Positions 1 to 7,008 of a DNA stretch of 11,916 nucleotides are shown in pieces. Source of the DNA: Emcibacter sp. (GTDB lineage: Bacteria > Pseudomonadota > Alphaproteobacteria > Sphingomonadales > Emcibacteraceae); the NCBI GenBank assembly GCA_027019205.1, contig JALUWZ010000089.1, forward strand, positions 1-11,916, given 5' to 3'. How positions within the stretch are numbered: position 1 is the stretch's first letter; every line of letters starts with the position of its first letter. The notes beneath the pieces are model-generated. The model was not told the DNA's origin. It ran no database searches and saw only the letters and a list, made by a program, of their open reading frames with translations. The position numbers and the translations under genes were made by a program.

Positions 1-1
1 G

Positions 2-328
2 GGGGTTGCCAAGGCGGCGCTGGAGGCCAGCGTCAAATATCTCGCCCGTGACCTCGGGCCAAAGGGCATCCGGGTCAACAGCCTGTCTGCCGGGCCGATC
101 AAGACCCTGGCGGCGTCGGGCATTGGGGATTTCCGCTATATCCTGAAATGGAATGAATTGAATTCGCCGCTCGGGCGCAATGTCACCATTGATGATGTCG
201 GCAATAGCGGGGTTTACCTGCTCAGCGATCTCGCGGGCGGGGTCACCGGTGAAAATCATCATGTGGATTGCGGCTATAATATCATGGGGATGAAACGGGA
301 GGATGCCCCGGACCTCAGTCTGGTGTGA
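2..328 (+). CDS. fabI: Enoyl-[acyl-carrier-protein] reductase (NADH), C-terminal part, cut by window start
   Basis: FabI catalyses the last step of each fatty-acid elongation cycle in the cytoplasm, reducing trans-2-enoyl-ACP with NADH. Only the last 108 residues are visible, out of about 260 in the family. They open with GVAKAALEA, whose lysine matches the catalytic Lys of the FabI Tyr-Lys active site. SAGPIKTLAASGI follows; it is the FabI-specific stretch forming the substrate-binding loop and separates FabI from other short-chain dehydrogenases. TIDDVGNSGVYLLSD and VTGENHHVDCGYN are the typical C-terminal dinucleotide-fold strands; many family members have Gly where this one has Cys in VDCG. 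The reading frame is open from base 2 to the TGA at 326-328. aroC begins 25 bases later on the same strand, so the two are probably co-transcribed. The start codon, promoter and NADH-binding Gly-rich motif lie outside the window. Identification is firm. Confidence 0.95.
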   Translation, partial: GVAKAALEASVKYLARDLGPKGIRVNSLSAGPIKTLAASGIGDFRYILKWNELNSPLGRNVTIDDVGNSGVYLLSDLAGGVTGENHHVDCGYNIMGMKREDAPDLSLV

Positions 329-353
329 CGCCCAAAGACAAGAAAGCACGATC

Positions 354-1427
354 ATGTCCTGTAACAGCTTCGGTCATATCTTCCGGGTGACAACCTGGGG
401 GGAAAGCCACGGCCCGGCCATTGGCTGTGTCGTCGACGGTATGCCCAGTCGCCTCACCATCAATGAAGCGGAAATCCAGCAGTTTCTTGACAAGCGCAGG
501 CCGGGCCAGAATCGTTTTATGACCCAGCGTCAGGAAGCCGACCGGGTAAAAATCCTGTCCGGTGTCTTTGACGGCATGACCACCGGCACCCCGGTCAGCC
601 TGATGATCGAGAATACCGATCAGCGTTCAAAGGATTATGGCGACATCAAGGATAAATTCCGCCCGGGCCATGCGGATTATACCTATATGGAAAAATACGG
701 CATCCGCGATTATCGCGGCGGCGGCAGGGCCTCGGCCCGCGAAACCGCCTGCCGGGTGGCCGCCGGGGCGCTTGCCCGGAAAATTCTCGGGATAGGCATT
801 CAGGTCCGGGGGGCGCTTGTGCAGATTGGTTCCCATAAAATAAACCCTGACAACTGGGACTGGGACGAGGTGGGTAAAAATCCTTTCTGGTGCCCGGACC
901 GGGACATGGTGCCGGTATGGGAGAAATATCTTGATGAAATCCGCAAAAAAGGCAGCTCGATCGGCGCGGTGATCGAGGTCCGGGGCTTTGGCGTGCCCGC
1001 CGGACTGGGCGCCCCGGTTTATGGCAAGCTCGACAGCGACCTTGCGGCGGCGATGATGAGTATCAACGCGGTCAAGGGGGTTGAGATCGGCGAGGGCTTT
1101 AACGCCGCCCTGCTTTCCGGCGAGGAAAATGCCGATGAAATGTATAGTGACGGGGACGGCGCCCCGGCGCTCCGAACCAATCATGCTGGCGGCATTCTCG
1201 GCGGCATCAGTTCGGGCAAGGAGATTGTCTGCCGGTTCGCCGTCAAGCCAACCTCGTCCATCCTGACCCCGCGCAAAACAGTGGACAGACAGGGCCGGGA
1301 AACCGAAATTGTCACCAGGGGCCGCCATGATCCCTGCGTCGGCATCCGGGCGGTCCCGGTCGGCGAAGCGATGATGGCCTGTGTTCTGGCCGACCATATC
1401 ATGCTGCACCGCGCCCAGCAGGGATAA
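354..1427 (+). CDS. aroC: Chorismate synthase
   Basis: Chorismate synthase converts 5-enolpyruvylshikimate-3-phosphate to chorismate, the last shared step of aromatic amino acid, folate and quinone synthesis, using reduced FMN. The 357-residue product has the three family signatures: GESHGPAIG near residue 16, GRASARETACRVAAGAL at about 124-140, and RHDPCVGIRAVPVGEAM at about 324-340. It also has RPGQ (49-52), RPGHAD (103-108) and the HAGGILGGISSG loop. Length is normal for the family. I chose ATG 354 because translation from there (MSCNSFGHIFRVTTWGESHG) matches the usual N-terminus. An in-frame ATG at 303 would overlap fabI by 26 bases and add 17 unfamiliar residues, and the GGGAGG before it touches the start codon with no spacing. 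The Shine-Dalgarno before 354 is weak (AAGAAAG), so translation may depend on ribosomes coming from fabI. The gene ends 19 bases from the stop of the opposing gene. Confidence 0.97.
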   Translation: MSCNSFGHIFRVTTWGESHGPAIGCVVDGMPSRLTINEAEIQQFLDKRRPGQNRFMTQRQEADRVKILSGVFDGMTTGTPVSLMIENTDQRSKDYGDIKDKFRPGHADYTYMEKYGIRDYRGGGRASARETACRVAAGALARKILGIGIQVRGALVQIGSHKINPDNWDWDEVGKNPFWCPDRDMVPVWEKYLDEIRKKGSSIGAVIEVRGFGVPAGLGAPVYGKLDSDLAAAMMSINAVKGVEIGEGFNAALLSGEENADEMYSDGDGAPALRTNHAGGILGGISSGKEIVCRFAVKPTSSILTPRKTVDRQGRETEIVTRGRHDPCVGIRAVPVGEAMMACVLADHIMLHRAQQG

Positions 1428-1446
1428 TTGATTATTTCAGGGATAG

Positions 1447-1920
1447 TTATTTCAGGCTGTTGACATATTTCAGGATGGACTGGATACGCTGGCTGTCTTC
1501 AATCTGGCTGCGGTCACCGCCGGAACGGACCACTTTTTCCGCCCTCTGTTGCCACAGCGCAATATAATCCTTGCGGTCATGGCTGAACGAGCTGTCGGCA
1601 CTCGCAGAATCCGGATTGATTTCCGGCTGGAAACTTAAATTGATATGATCATCATAGCTGATTACCCCGGCATTATAGAGCTGACTGCTCAGCGAGATGA
1701 TCTCTCGCGGGGTGGCCTTTCTGACATTGATATCACGGGCGACCCTATACCAGATTCCGGAAACAGAAACCTTGTCCTCGCGGCTCGGCTTTGCGGTTTT
1801 TTGCGGGTCTTTCTGTTCTGAGTCCGTCTTGTGGATGGTCATCTTGTCCTGTTCTATACGGCCCGGATTATTCTGACGGATAAAATCATTTATCCTGTCG
1901 TGCAACTTGCTGATATTCAT
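1447..1920 (-). CDS. Uncharacterised 157-residue protein
   Basis: I do not recognise this protein. It is soluble-looking, with no signal peptide or membrane segment. From ATG 1920, residues 1-20 (MNISKLHDRINDFIRQNN) could form a helix. A charged, Lys/Gln/Asp-rich and probably disordered linker runs to about residue 48. The best-structured core follows, at about 50-105, with KVSVSGIWYRVARD, then ATPREIISLSSQLYNAG and VISYDDHINLSFQPEIN. A Ser/Asp-rich bridge and a C-terminal helical part (YIALWQQRAEKVV to the end) complete it. The start at ATG 1920 is preferred over GTG 1926 because AAAGGTG (1924-1930) sits 5 bases upstream of the ATG and overlaps the GTG. The codon pattern and length make it a believable gene. 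A sigma-54-like promoter lies about 40 bases upstream. The core is faintly reminiscent of FlgM-type anti-sigma factors (a short V-S motif followed by a helical pair), but that is too weak for a call. Confidence 0.75.
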   Translation of the reverse strand: MNISKLHDRINDFIRQNNPGRIEQDKMTIHKTDSEQKDPQKTAKPSREDKVSVSGIWYRVARDINVRKATPREIISLSSQLYNAGVISYDDHINLSFQPEINPDSASADSSFSHDRKDYIALWQQRAEKVVRSGGDRSQIEDSQRIQSILKYVNSLK

Positions 1921-1923
1921 GAT

Positions 1924-1930
1924 CACCTTT
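1924..1930 (-). promoter_or_regulatory. Ribosome binding site of the uncharacterised gene
   Basis: AAAGGTG on the minus strand, with its AAGG core 5 bases from ATG 1920. It decides the start: the alternative GTG at 1926 lies inside it and so cannot use it. Confidence 0.6.
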
Positions 1931-1958
1931 CACTTGTTGTGCTTTTGCCCTTTTACAA

Positions 1959-1975
1959 AGCAAATAGCATGCCAA
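1959..1975 (-). promoter_or_regulatory. Candidate sigma-54 (RpoN) -24/-12 promoter
   Basis: The minus strand reads TTGGCATGCTATTTGCT. Against the known sigma-54 consensus TGGCACG-N4-TTGC(A/T) it matches 11 of 12 fixed positions, with one C-to-T change. The invariant GG (-24, plus-strand 1972-1973) and GC (-12, plus-strand 1960-1961) are exactly 10 bases apart. Transcription would begin near 1948, giving a leader of about 28 bases with the AAAGGTG ribosome site in it, which is a sensible layout. I see no better sigma-70 promoter in this gap. A chance match is possible; the position, orientation and leader length argue for it. Confidence 0.5.
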
Positions 1976-1996
1976 ATGGCCTCCTTTCAAAATGTG

Positions 1997-2008
1997 GCAG
2001 AATTCTGC
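1997..2008. repeat. 12-bp perfect palindrome, possible operator
   Basis: GCAGAATTCTGC reads the same on both strands. It sits about 50-60 bases upstream of the predicted sigma-54 start site of the 1447-1920 gene, in a gap with no other gene, so it could bind a dimeric regulator. No regulator can be named from the sequence. Confidence 0.35.
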
Positions 2009-2027
2009 GGTCAAAAGCTAACATATT

Positions 2028-2058
2028 GTTAATAAAAGTATATTTACTATTTATTAAC
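2028..2058. repeat. AT-rich inverted repeat
   Basis: GTTAATAAA (2028-2036) and TTTATTAAC (2050-2058) are exact 9-base inverted arms. Inside them AGTA (2037-2040) pairs with TACT (2045-2048), leaving one bulged base (2049) and a 4-base loop, so up to 13 base pairs can form. It lies about 80-110 bases upstream of the predicted sigma-54 start, the usual range for an upstream activator site or a bending-protein site. It has no G/C-rich stem with a T-run, so it is not a standard terminator. Confidence 0.35.
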
Positions 2059-2066
2059 CATGTTAA

Positions 2067-2085
2067 CAGGGCATTTTTTGCCCTG
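2067..2085. repeat. Small hairpin, 7-bp stem with 5-base loop
   Basis: CAGGGCA (2067-2073) and TGCCCTG (2079-2085) flank a TTTTT loop (plus strand). It lies between the stop of the RNA methyltransferase gene (2159) and the promoter region of the 1447-1920 gene. Neither strand has a T-run after the stem, so it is not a canonical intrinsic terminator. It could still stop or protect the 3' end of the methyltransferase operon transcript, for which I see no better terminator. Confidence 0.3.
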
Positions 2086-2158
2086 GGGAAGAGTATATTG
2101 CCGCCCCCCTTAACCGGCCATGAACAATGGGAAGGTTTTTATCCAATTTCCGGCATAA

Positions 2159-3397
2159 TCAGGGGCGCCGGAAGGGGGCAATGAGTTCAAGATGGGGGGA
2201 ATAGAGAAATTGATCGACCGGCTGAATATCGCCCATGATAAAGCCGCCCTCAACCAAAACCCTTGCATCCCGGGCAAAGGTCGCAGGATTGCAGGAAATC
2301 ATCACCAGATTTGCCATGGCGGATTTGATTATTTCGGCGACCTGGTCCCGGGCGCCGGCGCGCGGCGGATCAAGGATGGCCGCGTCATATTTTTTCAGCT
2401 CATGGGGCAGCAGGGGCCGCAGGAACAGGTCGCGGACCTCACTCGTCAGCGTGCGAATCCGGCCCATCTGATGACAGCTGCTTGTCAGGGCGGTGATCAT
2501 ATCCTGATTGCCGTCAACCGCATGGACCGCATGGTCGCCGATCAATGCTGCCGTAAAGGTGCCGCATCCGGCAAAAATATCGACAATCCTGTCCGCTGGT
2601 CCGAGGGCGGCCTTGACAAAGCGGGTCAGGGCCGCCTCGCCCTCTCTGGTGGCCTGCAGGAAGGAGCCGGGCGGGATAAAGACCTGTCGTCCGTCAAAGG
2701 TAACGCGGGGCTTGCGCCGCTCACAGAGGATTTCGGCAAATGGTTTTTTCGGCCTCCGGTCCTGCCAGCAGAGGCGGGCAATATCCTGTGCCTCGGCAAA
2801 GCCCGCGATATCCATCCGCAGGTCAAGGTCCGGTTCCCCGGCCCCTTCGAGAATTATATCCAGACCATTATCCGCCAGCGTGACCTGAACCGTCATTTTG
2901 CGGTATTTTGCGATCCGGGGCTTTAGAAATTTTCTCACCGGATCAATGACCGCCATAATTTCGGGGGCCATCACCGGGCATTCGCTAATATCAACAATAT
3001 TATGGCTCGCCCGTTCGGCAAAACCTGTTGCCGATGGTCCCGCCGTGAACCGTGCGCGTCTGCGGCTGCCGGGGGGGCTGATTTCCGGTGCAAGGACCGT
3101 TACCTCGTCAAACCCCCGGTGGCGCAGGGCGTTAATGATCTGCTGCTGTTTCCACTGCCGGTAATGGTCCGCCGATACATGTTGCAGCGCACAGCCACCG
3201 CAGCGGCCAAAATGGCGGCAGAGCGGATCAATCCGGTCGGGGGACGGTGTCTGAATTTGCCGGATGCGTCCCTGCTTTCCCTGTACCCTGATCTCAAGAT
3301 CATCGCCGTCAACGGAAAAGGGGACATAGAGCGGGCCGTTCGGGCCGTGGGCAATCCCGTCGCCCTGCGCGCCGATATGGTCAATCTTTACCCTCAT
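2159..3397 (-). CDS. TrmA/RumA-family Fe-S RNA m5U methyltransferase
   Basis: The enzyme uses S-adenosylmethionine to methylate C5 of a uridine in rRNA or tRNA. The 412-residue product has a short TRAM-like beta N-terminus (about 1-48) for RNA binding, then C60, C66 and C69 (CRHFGRCGGC) plus C140 (DISECPV), the four cysteines that hold a [4Fe-4S] cluster in RumA/RlmD. The methyltransferase fold follows: SFLQ (245-248), DIFAGCGTFTAAL (SAM site, about 273-285), DPPRAGA (343-349), and the catalytic C369 in MISCNPATFARD. All key residues are present. Its ATG overlaps the tlyA stop (ATGA at 3394-3397), so it is translationally coupled and last in the run. The Cys cluster points towards RlmD/RlmC-type 23S rRNA enzymes rather than TrmA, which lacks it, but the target uridine cannot be fixed from sequence. 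Confidence 0.9.
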   Translation of the reverse strand: MRVKIDHIGAQGDGIAHGPNGPLYVPFSVDGDDLEIRVQGKQGRIRQIQTPSPDRIDPLCRHFGRCGGCALQHVSADHYRQWKQQQIINALRHRGFDEVTVLAPEISPPGSRRRARFTAGPSATGFAERASHNIVDISECPVMAPEIMAVIDPVRKFLKPRIAKYRKMTVQVTLADNGLDIILEGAGEPDLDLRMDIAGFAEAQDIARLCWQDRRPKKPFAEILCERRKPRVTFDGRQVFIPPGSFLQATREGEAALTRFVKAALGPADRIVDIFAGCGTFTAALIGDHAVHAVDGNQDMITALTSSCHQMGRIRTLTSEVRDLFLRPLLPHELKKYDAAILDPPRAGARDQVAEIIKSAMANLVMISCNPATFARDARVLVEGGFIMGDIQPVDQFLYSPHLELIAPFRRP

Positions 3398-4140
3398 GGC
3401 TGATAATCCGCGACAATCAGAAATTCAATATTGCCTTCCGGTCCCTTGATCGGGCTTTGGGTTATGCCGCGTACCGTCCAGCCCGGCATATCATCGGTGA
3501 GCCATGCCCTGATCCTGTCACAGACCTGCTGATGCAGCTCCGGGTCGCGCACCACGCCGCCCTTGCCGACATTGCCCCGGCCTACCTCGAACTGTGGTTT
3601 GATCAGGGCGACAAGGATGCAGCCCGGCGCGGCAAGTGACATCGCCGCAGGCAGCACCGTCCGCAAACCGATAAAGCTCGCATCACAGACAATCATGGTT
3701 GCGGGGTCCGGAATCTGCTCTGCCGTCAGATAGCGCGCGTTGGTCCTTTCCAGCACCACGACCCTTGCATCAGTACGTAATTTCCAGTCAAGCTGACCAT
3801 GGCCGACATCAACCGCATAGACTTTCCCCGCCCCGTGATGCAGACATACATCGCTGAAGCCGCCGGTCGAGGCCCCGACATCAATCACGCAGCGGCCCGT
3901 TATATCAAGCGAGAATTCATCGATTGCCTGGATCAGTTTCAGGCCGCCACGGCTGACCCAGGGATGCTGTTTGCCGCGCAGTTCCAGCGGCGCATCCCCG
4001 GCAAGCTGTGCGCCGGCCTTGTCAATTTTCCTCTCACCGCTAAAGACGATGCCCGCCATGATGCAGGCCTGCGCCTTGCTGCGGTTCGGCGCAAGGCCGC
4101 GTGCGACGACAAGCTGATCAGCGCGGATTTTCCCTGCCAT
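3394..4140 (-). CDS. tlyA: TlyA-family rRNA 2'-O-methyltransferase
   Basis: TlyA enzymes methylate ribose 2'-OH groups in rRNA (23S C1920, and in some species 16S C1409) and are often annotated as haemolysin. The 248-residue product starts with an S4 RNA-binding domain (about 4-62; RADQLVVARGLAPNRSKAQA), then an RrmJ/FtsJ-like Rossmann methyltransferase. Visible motifs are WVSRGGLKL (61-69), VIDVGASTGGFSD (85-97, SAM site), VCDASFIGL (151-159), LIKPQFEVGR (179-188) and GPEGNIEFL (233-241). K68, D153, K181 and E239 form the expected K-D-K-E catalytic tetrad. ATG 4140 was chosen over an upstream in-frame start at 4218: the extra 26 residues look unrelated and would overlap dxs by 79 bases. From 4140 the start shares one base with the dxs stop (TGATG at 4138-4142), implying coupled translation. 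Whether it modifies one or both rRNA sites is unknown. Confidence 0.92.
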   Translation of the reverse strand: MAGKIRADQLVVARGLAPNRSKAQACIMAGIVFSGERKIDKAGAQLAGDAPLELRGKQHPWVSRGGLKLIQAIDEFSLDITGRCVIDVGASTGGFSDVCLHHGAGKVYAVDVGHGQLDWKLRTDARVVVLERTNARYLTAEQIPDPATMIVCDASFIGLRTVLPAAMSLAAPGCILVALIKPQFEVGRGNVGKGGVVRDPELHQQVCDRIRAWLTDDMPGWTVRGITQSPIKGPEGNIEFLIVADYQP

Positions 4141-6062
4141 CAGCCGCCCAGTGACGATGAACTGGTATCGTTGCGGCGCAGGGCCTTCAGGGAGACTTCG
4201 ATAATATCCCCGGCGCACAGCCCGGCCTGCTGATACATGATATCAGGGCTGTTCTGTTCCTGAAAGACATCAGGCAGCTTCAAAGTCCTGACCCGGAGGC
4301 CGTTTTCCAGCAGCCCTTCATTGGTCAGGTAATCGAGAATATGACTGCCAAAGCCGCCAATCGCCCCTTCCTCGATGGTGATCAGAACCTCATGGGTAAG
4401 TGCGAGGTCACGGATCATCGCCTGGTCCAGCGGCTTGGCAAACCGGGCATCGGCAACCGTTGTCGTCAGACCATGAGCCTTCAGCGCCTCGGCGGCCTTC
4501 AGTGCTTCCTGAAGCCGGGTGCCGAGCGATAATATGGCTATATGTGTGCCCTGCTGAAGAATACGGCCTTTGCCGATTTCCAGAATTTCGCCCTCCTCCG
4601 GCAGGGTCAGTCCGACCCCTTCGCCGCGCGGATAGCGTACCGCCGACGGCCTGTCATCAATTGCAGCGGCGGTCGCGACCATATGGACCAGCTCAAGCTC
4701 GTCCGCCGCCGCCATAACAACAAAATTCGGCAGGGTGGCGAGATAGGTAATATCAAAAGACCCCGCATGGGTTGGCCCGTCCGCACCGACCAGCCCCGCC
4801 CGGTCGAGGGCAAAACGCACCGGCAGATTCTGCACCGCGACATCATGGACAACCTGATCATAGGCCCGCTGCAGGAAGGTGGAATAAATGGCGACAAAGG
4901 GCTTGAACCCCTCGGTCGCCATCCCGGCGGCAAAGGTTACCGCATGCTGTTCGGCGATACCGACATCGAAACAGCGGTCGGGGAAGATTTCGGCAAATTT
5001 GTCAAGGCCGGTGCCGGACGGCATCGCGGCGGTAATGGCGATGATCTTGTCGTCCTTGCGGGCCTCCCGGGTCAGGGCGCGGGCGAAAACCCCGGTATAG
5101 CTCGGGGCTTTGGGGGTGGATTTGCTCTGCGCCCCGGTCACAACATTGAATTTCGAAACCCCGTGATATTTATCCCTGGCCTCTTCGGCAAAGCGGTAGC
5201 CCTTGCCCTTTTTGGTGACCACATGGATCAATACCGGTCCCGCCCCGGCATCACGGACATTTTCCAGAACCGGTAGCAGATGATCCATATTATGGCCATC
5301 GACCGGGCCGACATAATAAAATCCCATTTCCTCAAACAGGGTGCCGCCGGTCGCCATGCCCCGGGCATATTCCTCGGCCCGCTTGGCCTTTTCGCTGATG
5401 GTGCGGGGAAAGCGCTTGACGATATTCTTGGCAAAATCCCGCAGGTTGAGGAAGGACCGCGATGACAGCAGCCGGGCGAGATAGGCGCTCATGGCACCAA
5501 CCGGCGGGGCGATTGACATGTCATTATCGTTAAGAATCACGATCAGGCGTGATTTCAGCGCCCCGGCGTTATTCATCGCCTCATAGGCCATGCCGGCACT
5601 CATCGAGCCATCACCGATGACGGCGATGATATTCTCGTCACTGCCGCGCAAATCCCGACTGATTGCCATGCCAAGCCCGGCAGAAATCGAAGTCGAGCTG
5701 TGACCCGCGCCAAAGGGATCATAGGCGCTTTCCGTGCGTTTGGTAAATCCGGCAAGGCCGCCGCCCTGACGTATGGTCCGCATGCGCTCCCGCCGCCCGG
5801 TCAGTATCTTGTGGGGATAGCATTGATGGCCGACATCCCAGATCAGCTTGTCGCGCGGCAGGTCGAAAACATAATGAAGCGCGACCGTCAGTTCGACCAC
5901 GCCAAGGCCGGCGCCAAGATGACCCCCTGTTTGCGAGACGCTGTCGATCATGTCGGCCCTGACCTCGTCTGCCAGTTGCCGGAGCTGTTCCTGTTTGAGC
6001 GTCTTAACATCACCGGAACAGGAAATCTGATCAAGCAATGGCGTTACCGGTTTTTTACCCAT
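4140..6062 (-). CDS. dxs: 1-deoxy-D-xylulose-5-phosphate synthase
   Basis: DXS condenses pyruvate with glyceraldehyde-3-phosphate in a thiamine-diphosphate reaction, the first and usually flux-setting step of the MEP isoprenoid pathway; DXP also feeds thiamine and pyridoxal synthesis. The 640-residue product (about 620 in E. coli) has GGHLGAGLG (46-54), WDVGHQCYPHKILTGR (75-90), GAGHSSTSISAGLGMA (118-133), and the ThDP/Mg motif starting GDGSMSAG (150-157) with NN at 164-165. It continues with VGPVDGHN (251-258), the catalytic Glu in IAEQHAVT (E371) and LDRAGLVGADGPTHAG (419-434). All domains and catalytic residues look intact. ATG 6062 follows AAGGTAGGG. ispA ends 36 bases upstream, and tlyA starts on the dxs stop codon, so all three are likely on one transcript. 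The AT-rich 36-base gap has no convincing promoter. Confidence 0.97.
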   Translation of the reverse strand: MGKKPVTPLLDQISCSGDVKTLKQEQLRQLADEVRADMIDSVSQTGGHLGAGLGVVELTVALHYVFDLPRDKLIWDVGHQCYPHKILTGRRERMRTIRQGGGLAGFTKRTESAYDPFGAGHSSTSISAGLGMAISRDLRGSDENIIAVIGDGSMSAGMAYEAMNNAGALKSRLIVILNDNDMSIAPPVGAMSAYLARLLSSRSFLNLRDFAKNIVKRFPRTISEKAKRAEEYARGMATGGTLFEEMGFYYVGPVDGHNMDHLLPVLENVRDAGAGPVLIHVVTKKGKGYRFAEEARDKYHGVSKFNVVTGAQSKSTPKAPSYTGVFARALTREARKDDKIIAITAAMPSGTGLDKFAEIFPDRCFDVGIAEQHAVTFAAGMATEGFKPFVAIYSTFLQRAYDQVVHDVAVQNLPVRFALDRAGLVGADGPTHAGSFDITYLATLPNFVVMAAADELELVHMVATAAAIDDRPSAVRYPRGEGVGLTLPEEGEILEIGKGRILQQGTHIAILSLGTRLQEALKAAEALKAHGLTTTVADARFAKPLDQAMIRDLALTHEVLITIEEGAIGGFGSHILDYLTNEGLLENGLRVRTLKLPDVFQEQNSPDIMYQQAGLCAGDIIEVSLKALRRNDTSSSSLGG

Positions 6063-6098
6063 GCCGACCCTACCTTGATAATATTAACTCAATAACAA

Positions 6099-7001
6099 TT
6101 AACTGGCACGATTAATAATGAATTTTGCCAGATGACGCAAGTTTTCCGCCTTGTCGCCAAAAACCTCCAGATGCTGCAGGGCCTGATTGATCAGCATATC
6201 TGCCTTGGTCCGGGCCTGATCCGCGCCGAGCAGGGATACCAGTGTTGCCTTGCCCGCAGCGGCATCCTTGCCAGCGGTCTTGCCGATTTCCTCTGATACC
6301 CCTTCTTCGTCCAGCAGGTCATCGACGATCTGAAAGGCGAGGCCAATATCATGGGCATAGCCCTTGATCGCCCCCCGGCGCCGTTCTTCCGCCTTGCCGA
6401 GGATGGCCCCGGCCTCGCCGGAAAAGACAATCAATGCGCCGGTTTTCATGCGTTGCAGCCGGGTGATGCGAATTTTGTCCAGTTCGGTATTTTCCGCCAG
6501 CAGGTCAAACATCTGCCCGCCGACCATACCGTTCACGCCGAGCGCCCGGGCCATAAAACTGATCAGTTCACAGCGCACGCGGGCGTCCATATGGGTCCGC
6601 TCATCGGACAGGATTTCAAAGGCCAGCGTCAGCAGCGCGTCCCCGGCCAGCACCGCCGTTGCCTCGTCAAACTGTTTATGGACCGAGGGCTGCCCCCGGC
6701 GCATGTCGTCATCATCCATGCAGGGCAGATCGTCATGAATCAGCGAATAGGTATGGGCACATTCAACCGCCGCCGCCACCATCAGCGCCGAATCTTCGCC
6801 GACACCAAACAGGGCCGCAGTTTCCATGACCAGAAAAGGCCTGATCCGTTTGCCCCCGGCCATCAGGGAATAGTCCATGGCATCGATAACCCGCTGTTCC
6901 AGATCAACGGCCCGGGGTAGAAGCTTGCCGAGTTTTTCCTCAACCTGTCCAGCGGTGCGGCGCAGGGCGGTCATCGCCGGATTATCATTGGTTATTTTCA
7001 T
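6099..7001 (-). CDS. ispA: Farnesyl diphosphate synthase (short-chain polyprenyl synthase)
   Basis: IspA adds isopentenyl diphosphate to DMAPP and GPP to give C15 farnesyl diphosphate, the precursor of undecaprenyl carrier lipid, quinone side chains and hopanoids. The 300-residue product carries GGKRIRP (49-55), the first Asp-rich motif DDLPCMDDDDMRRG (90-103) with the two-residue insert typical of bacterial type II FPP synthases, and the second Asp-rich motif FQIVDDLLDEEG (223-234). Tyr85 and Ser86 precede the first motif as in E. coli IspA, favouring a C15 product. ATG 7001 is preferred: it gives the family length, leaves a 7-base gap to xseB and has GGGA about 10 bases upstream. ATG 7019 would overlap xseB by 11 bases and lacks a ribosome site. 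It sits between xseB and dxs, its pathway partner. Product length is inferred, not proven. Confidence 0.95.
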   Translation of the reverse strand: MKITNDNPAMTALRRTAGQVEEKLGKLLPRAVDLEQRVIDAMDYSLMAGGKRIRPFLVMETAALFGVGEDSALMVAAAVECAHTYSLIHDDLPCMDDDDMRRGQPSVHKQFDEATAVLAGDALLTLAFEILSDERTHMDARVRCELISFMARALGVNGMVGGQMFDLLAENTELDKIRITRLQRMKTGALIVFSGEAGAILGKAEERRRGAIKGYAHDIGLAFQIVDDLLDEEGVSEEIGKTAGKDAAAGKATLVSLLGADQARTKADMLINQALQHLEVFGDKAENLRHLAKFIINRAS

Positions 7002-7008
7002 CGCTTGT

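Noticed and set aside
303..305. Upstream ATG for aroC, preceded by GGGAGG
   Set aside because: The purine stretch touches the ATG with no spacing, and the extra 17 residues do not fit the family N-terminus.
627..1409. A 260-codon open frame on the minus strand inside aroC
   Set aside because: It is antisense to a gene with all chorismate synthase motifs and its translation resembles no protein family. Long antisense frames are common in GC-rich coding DNA.
1432..1458. TTATTTCAGG repeated at 1432-1441 and 1447-1456, with TTATTTCAGGCT again at 8294-8305
   Set aside because: A few shared 10-12-mers are expected by chance in 12 kb; the close pair at the end of the small gene is too short to interpret.
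2029..2066. TTAA boxes as a CtrA binding site
   Set aside because: The known CtrA site is TTAA-N7-TTAA. The nearest pair here is separated by 5 bases, so the match is poor in AT-rich DNA.
1831..2184. A 117-codon plus-strand frame running across the gap at 1921-2158
   Set aside because: It is antisense to the start of the 1447-1920 gene and to the end of the methyltransferase gene, has no ribosome site, and its composition reflects AT-rich intergenic DNA.
2192..2926. A 244-codon plus-strand frame opposite the RNA methyltransferase (similar ones at 4542-5276 opposite dxs, 9638-10219 opposite fadD and 11058-11804 opposite the dehydrogenase)
   Set aside because: All are shadows of clearly identified minus-strand genes with no recognisable motifs or ribosome sites.
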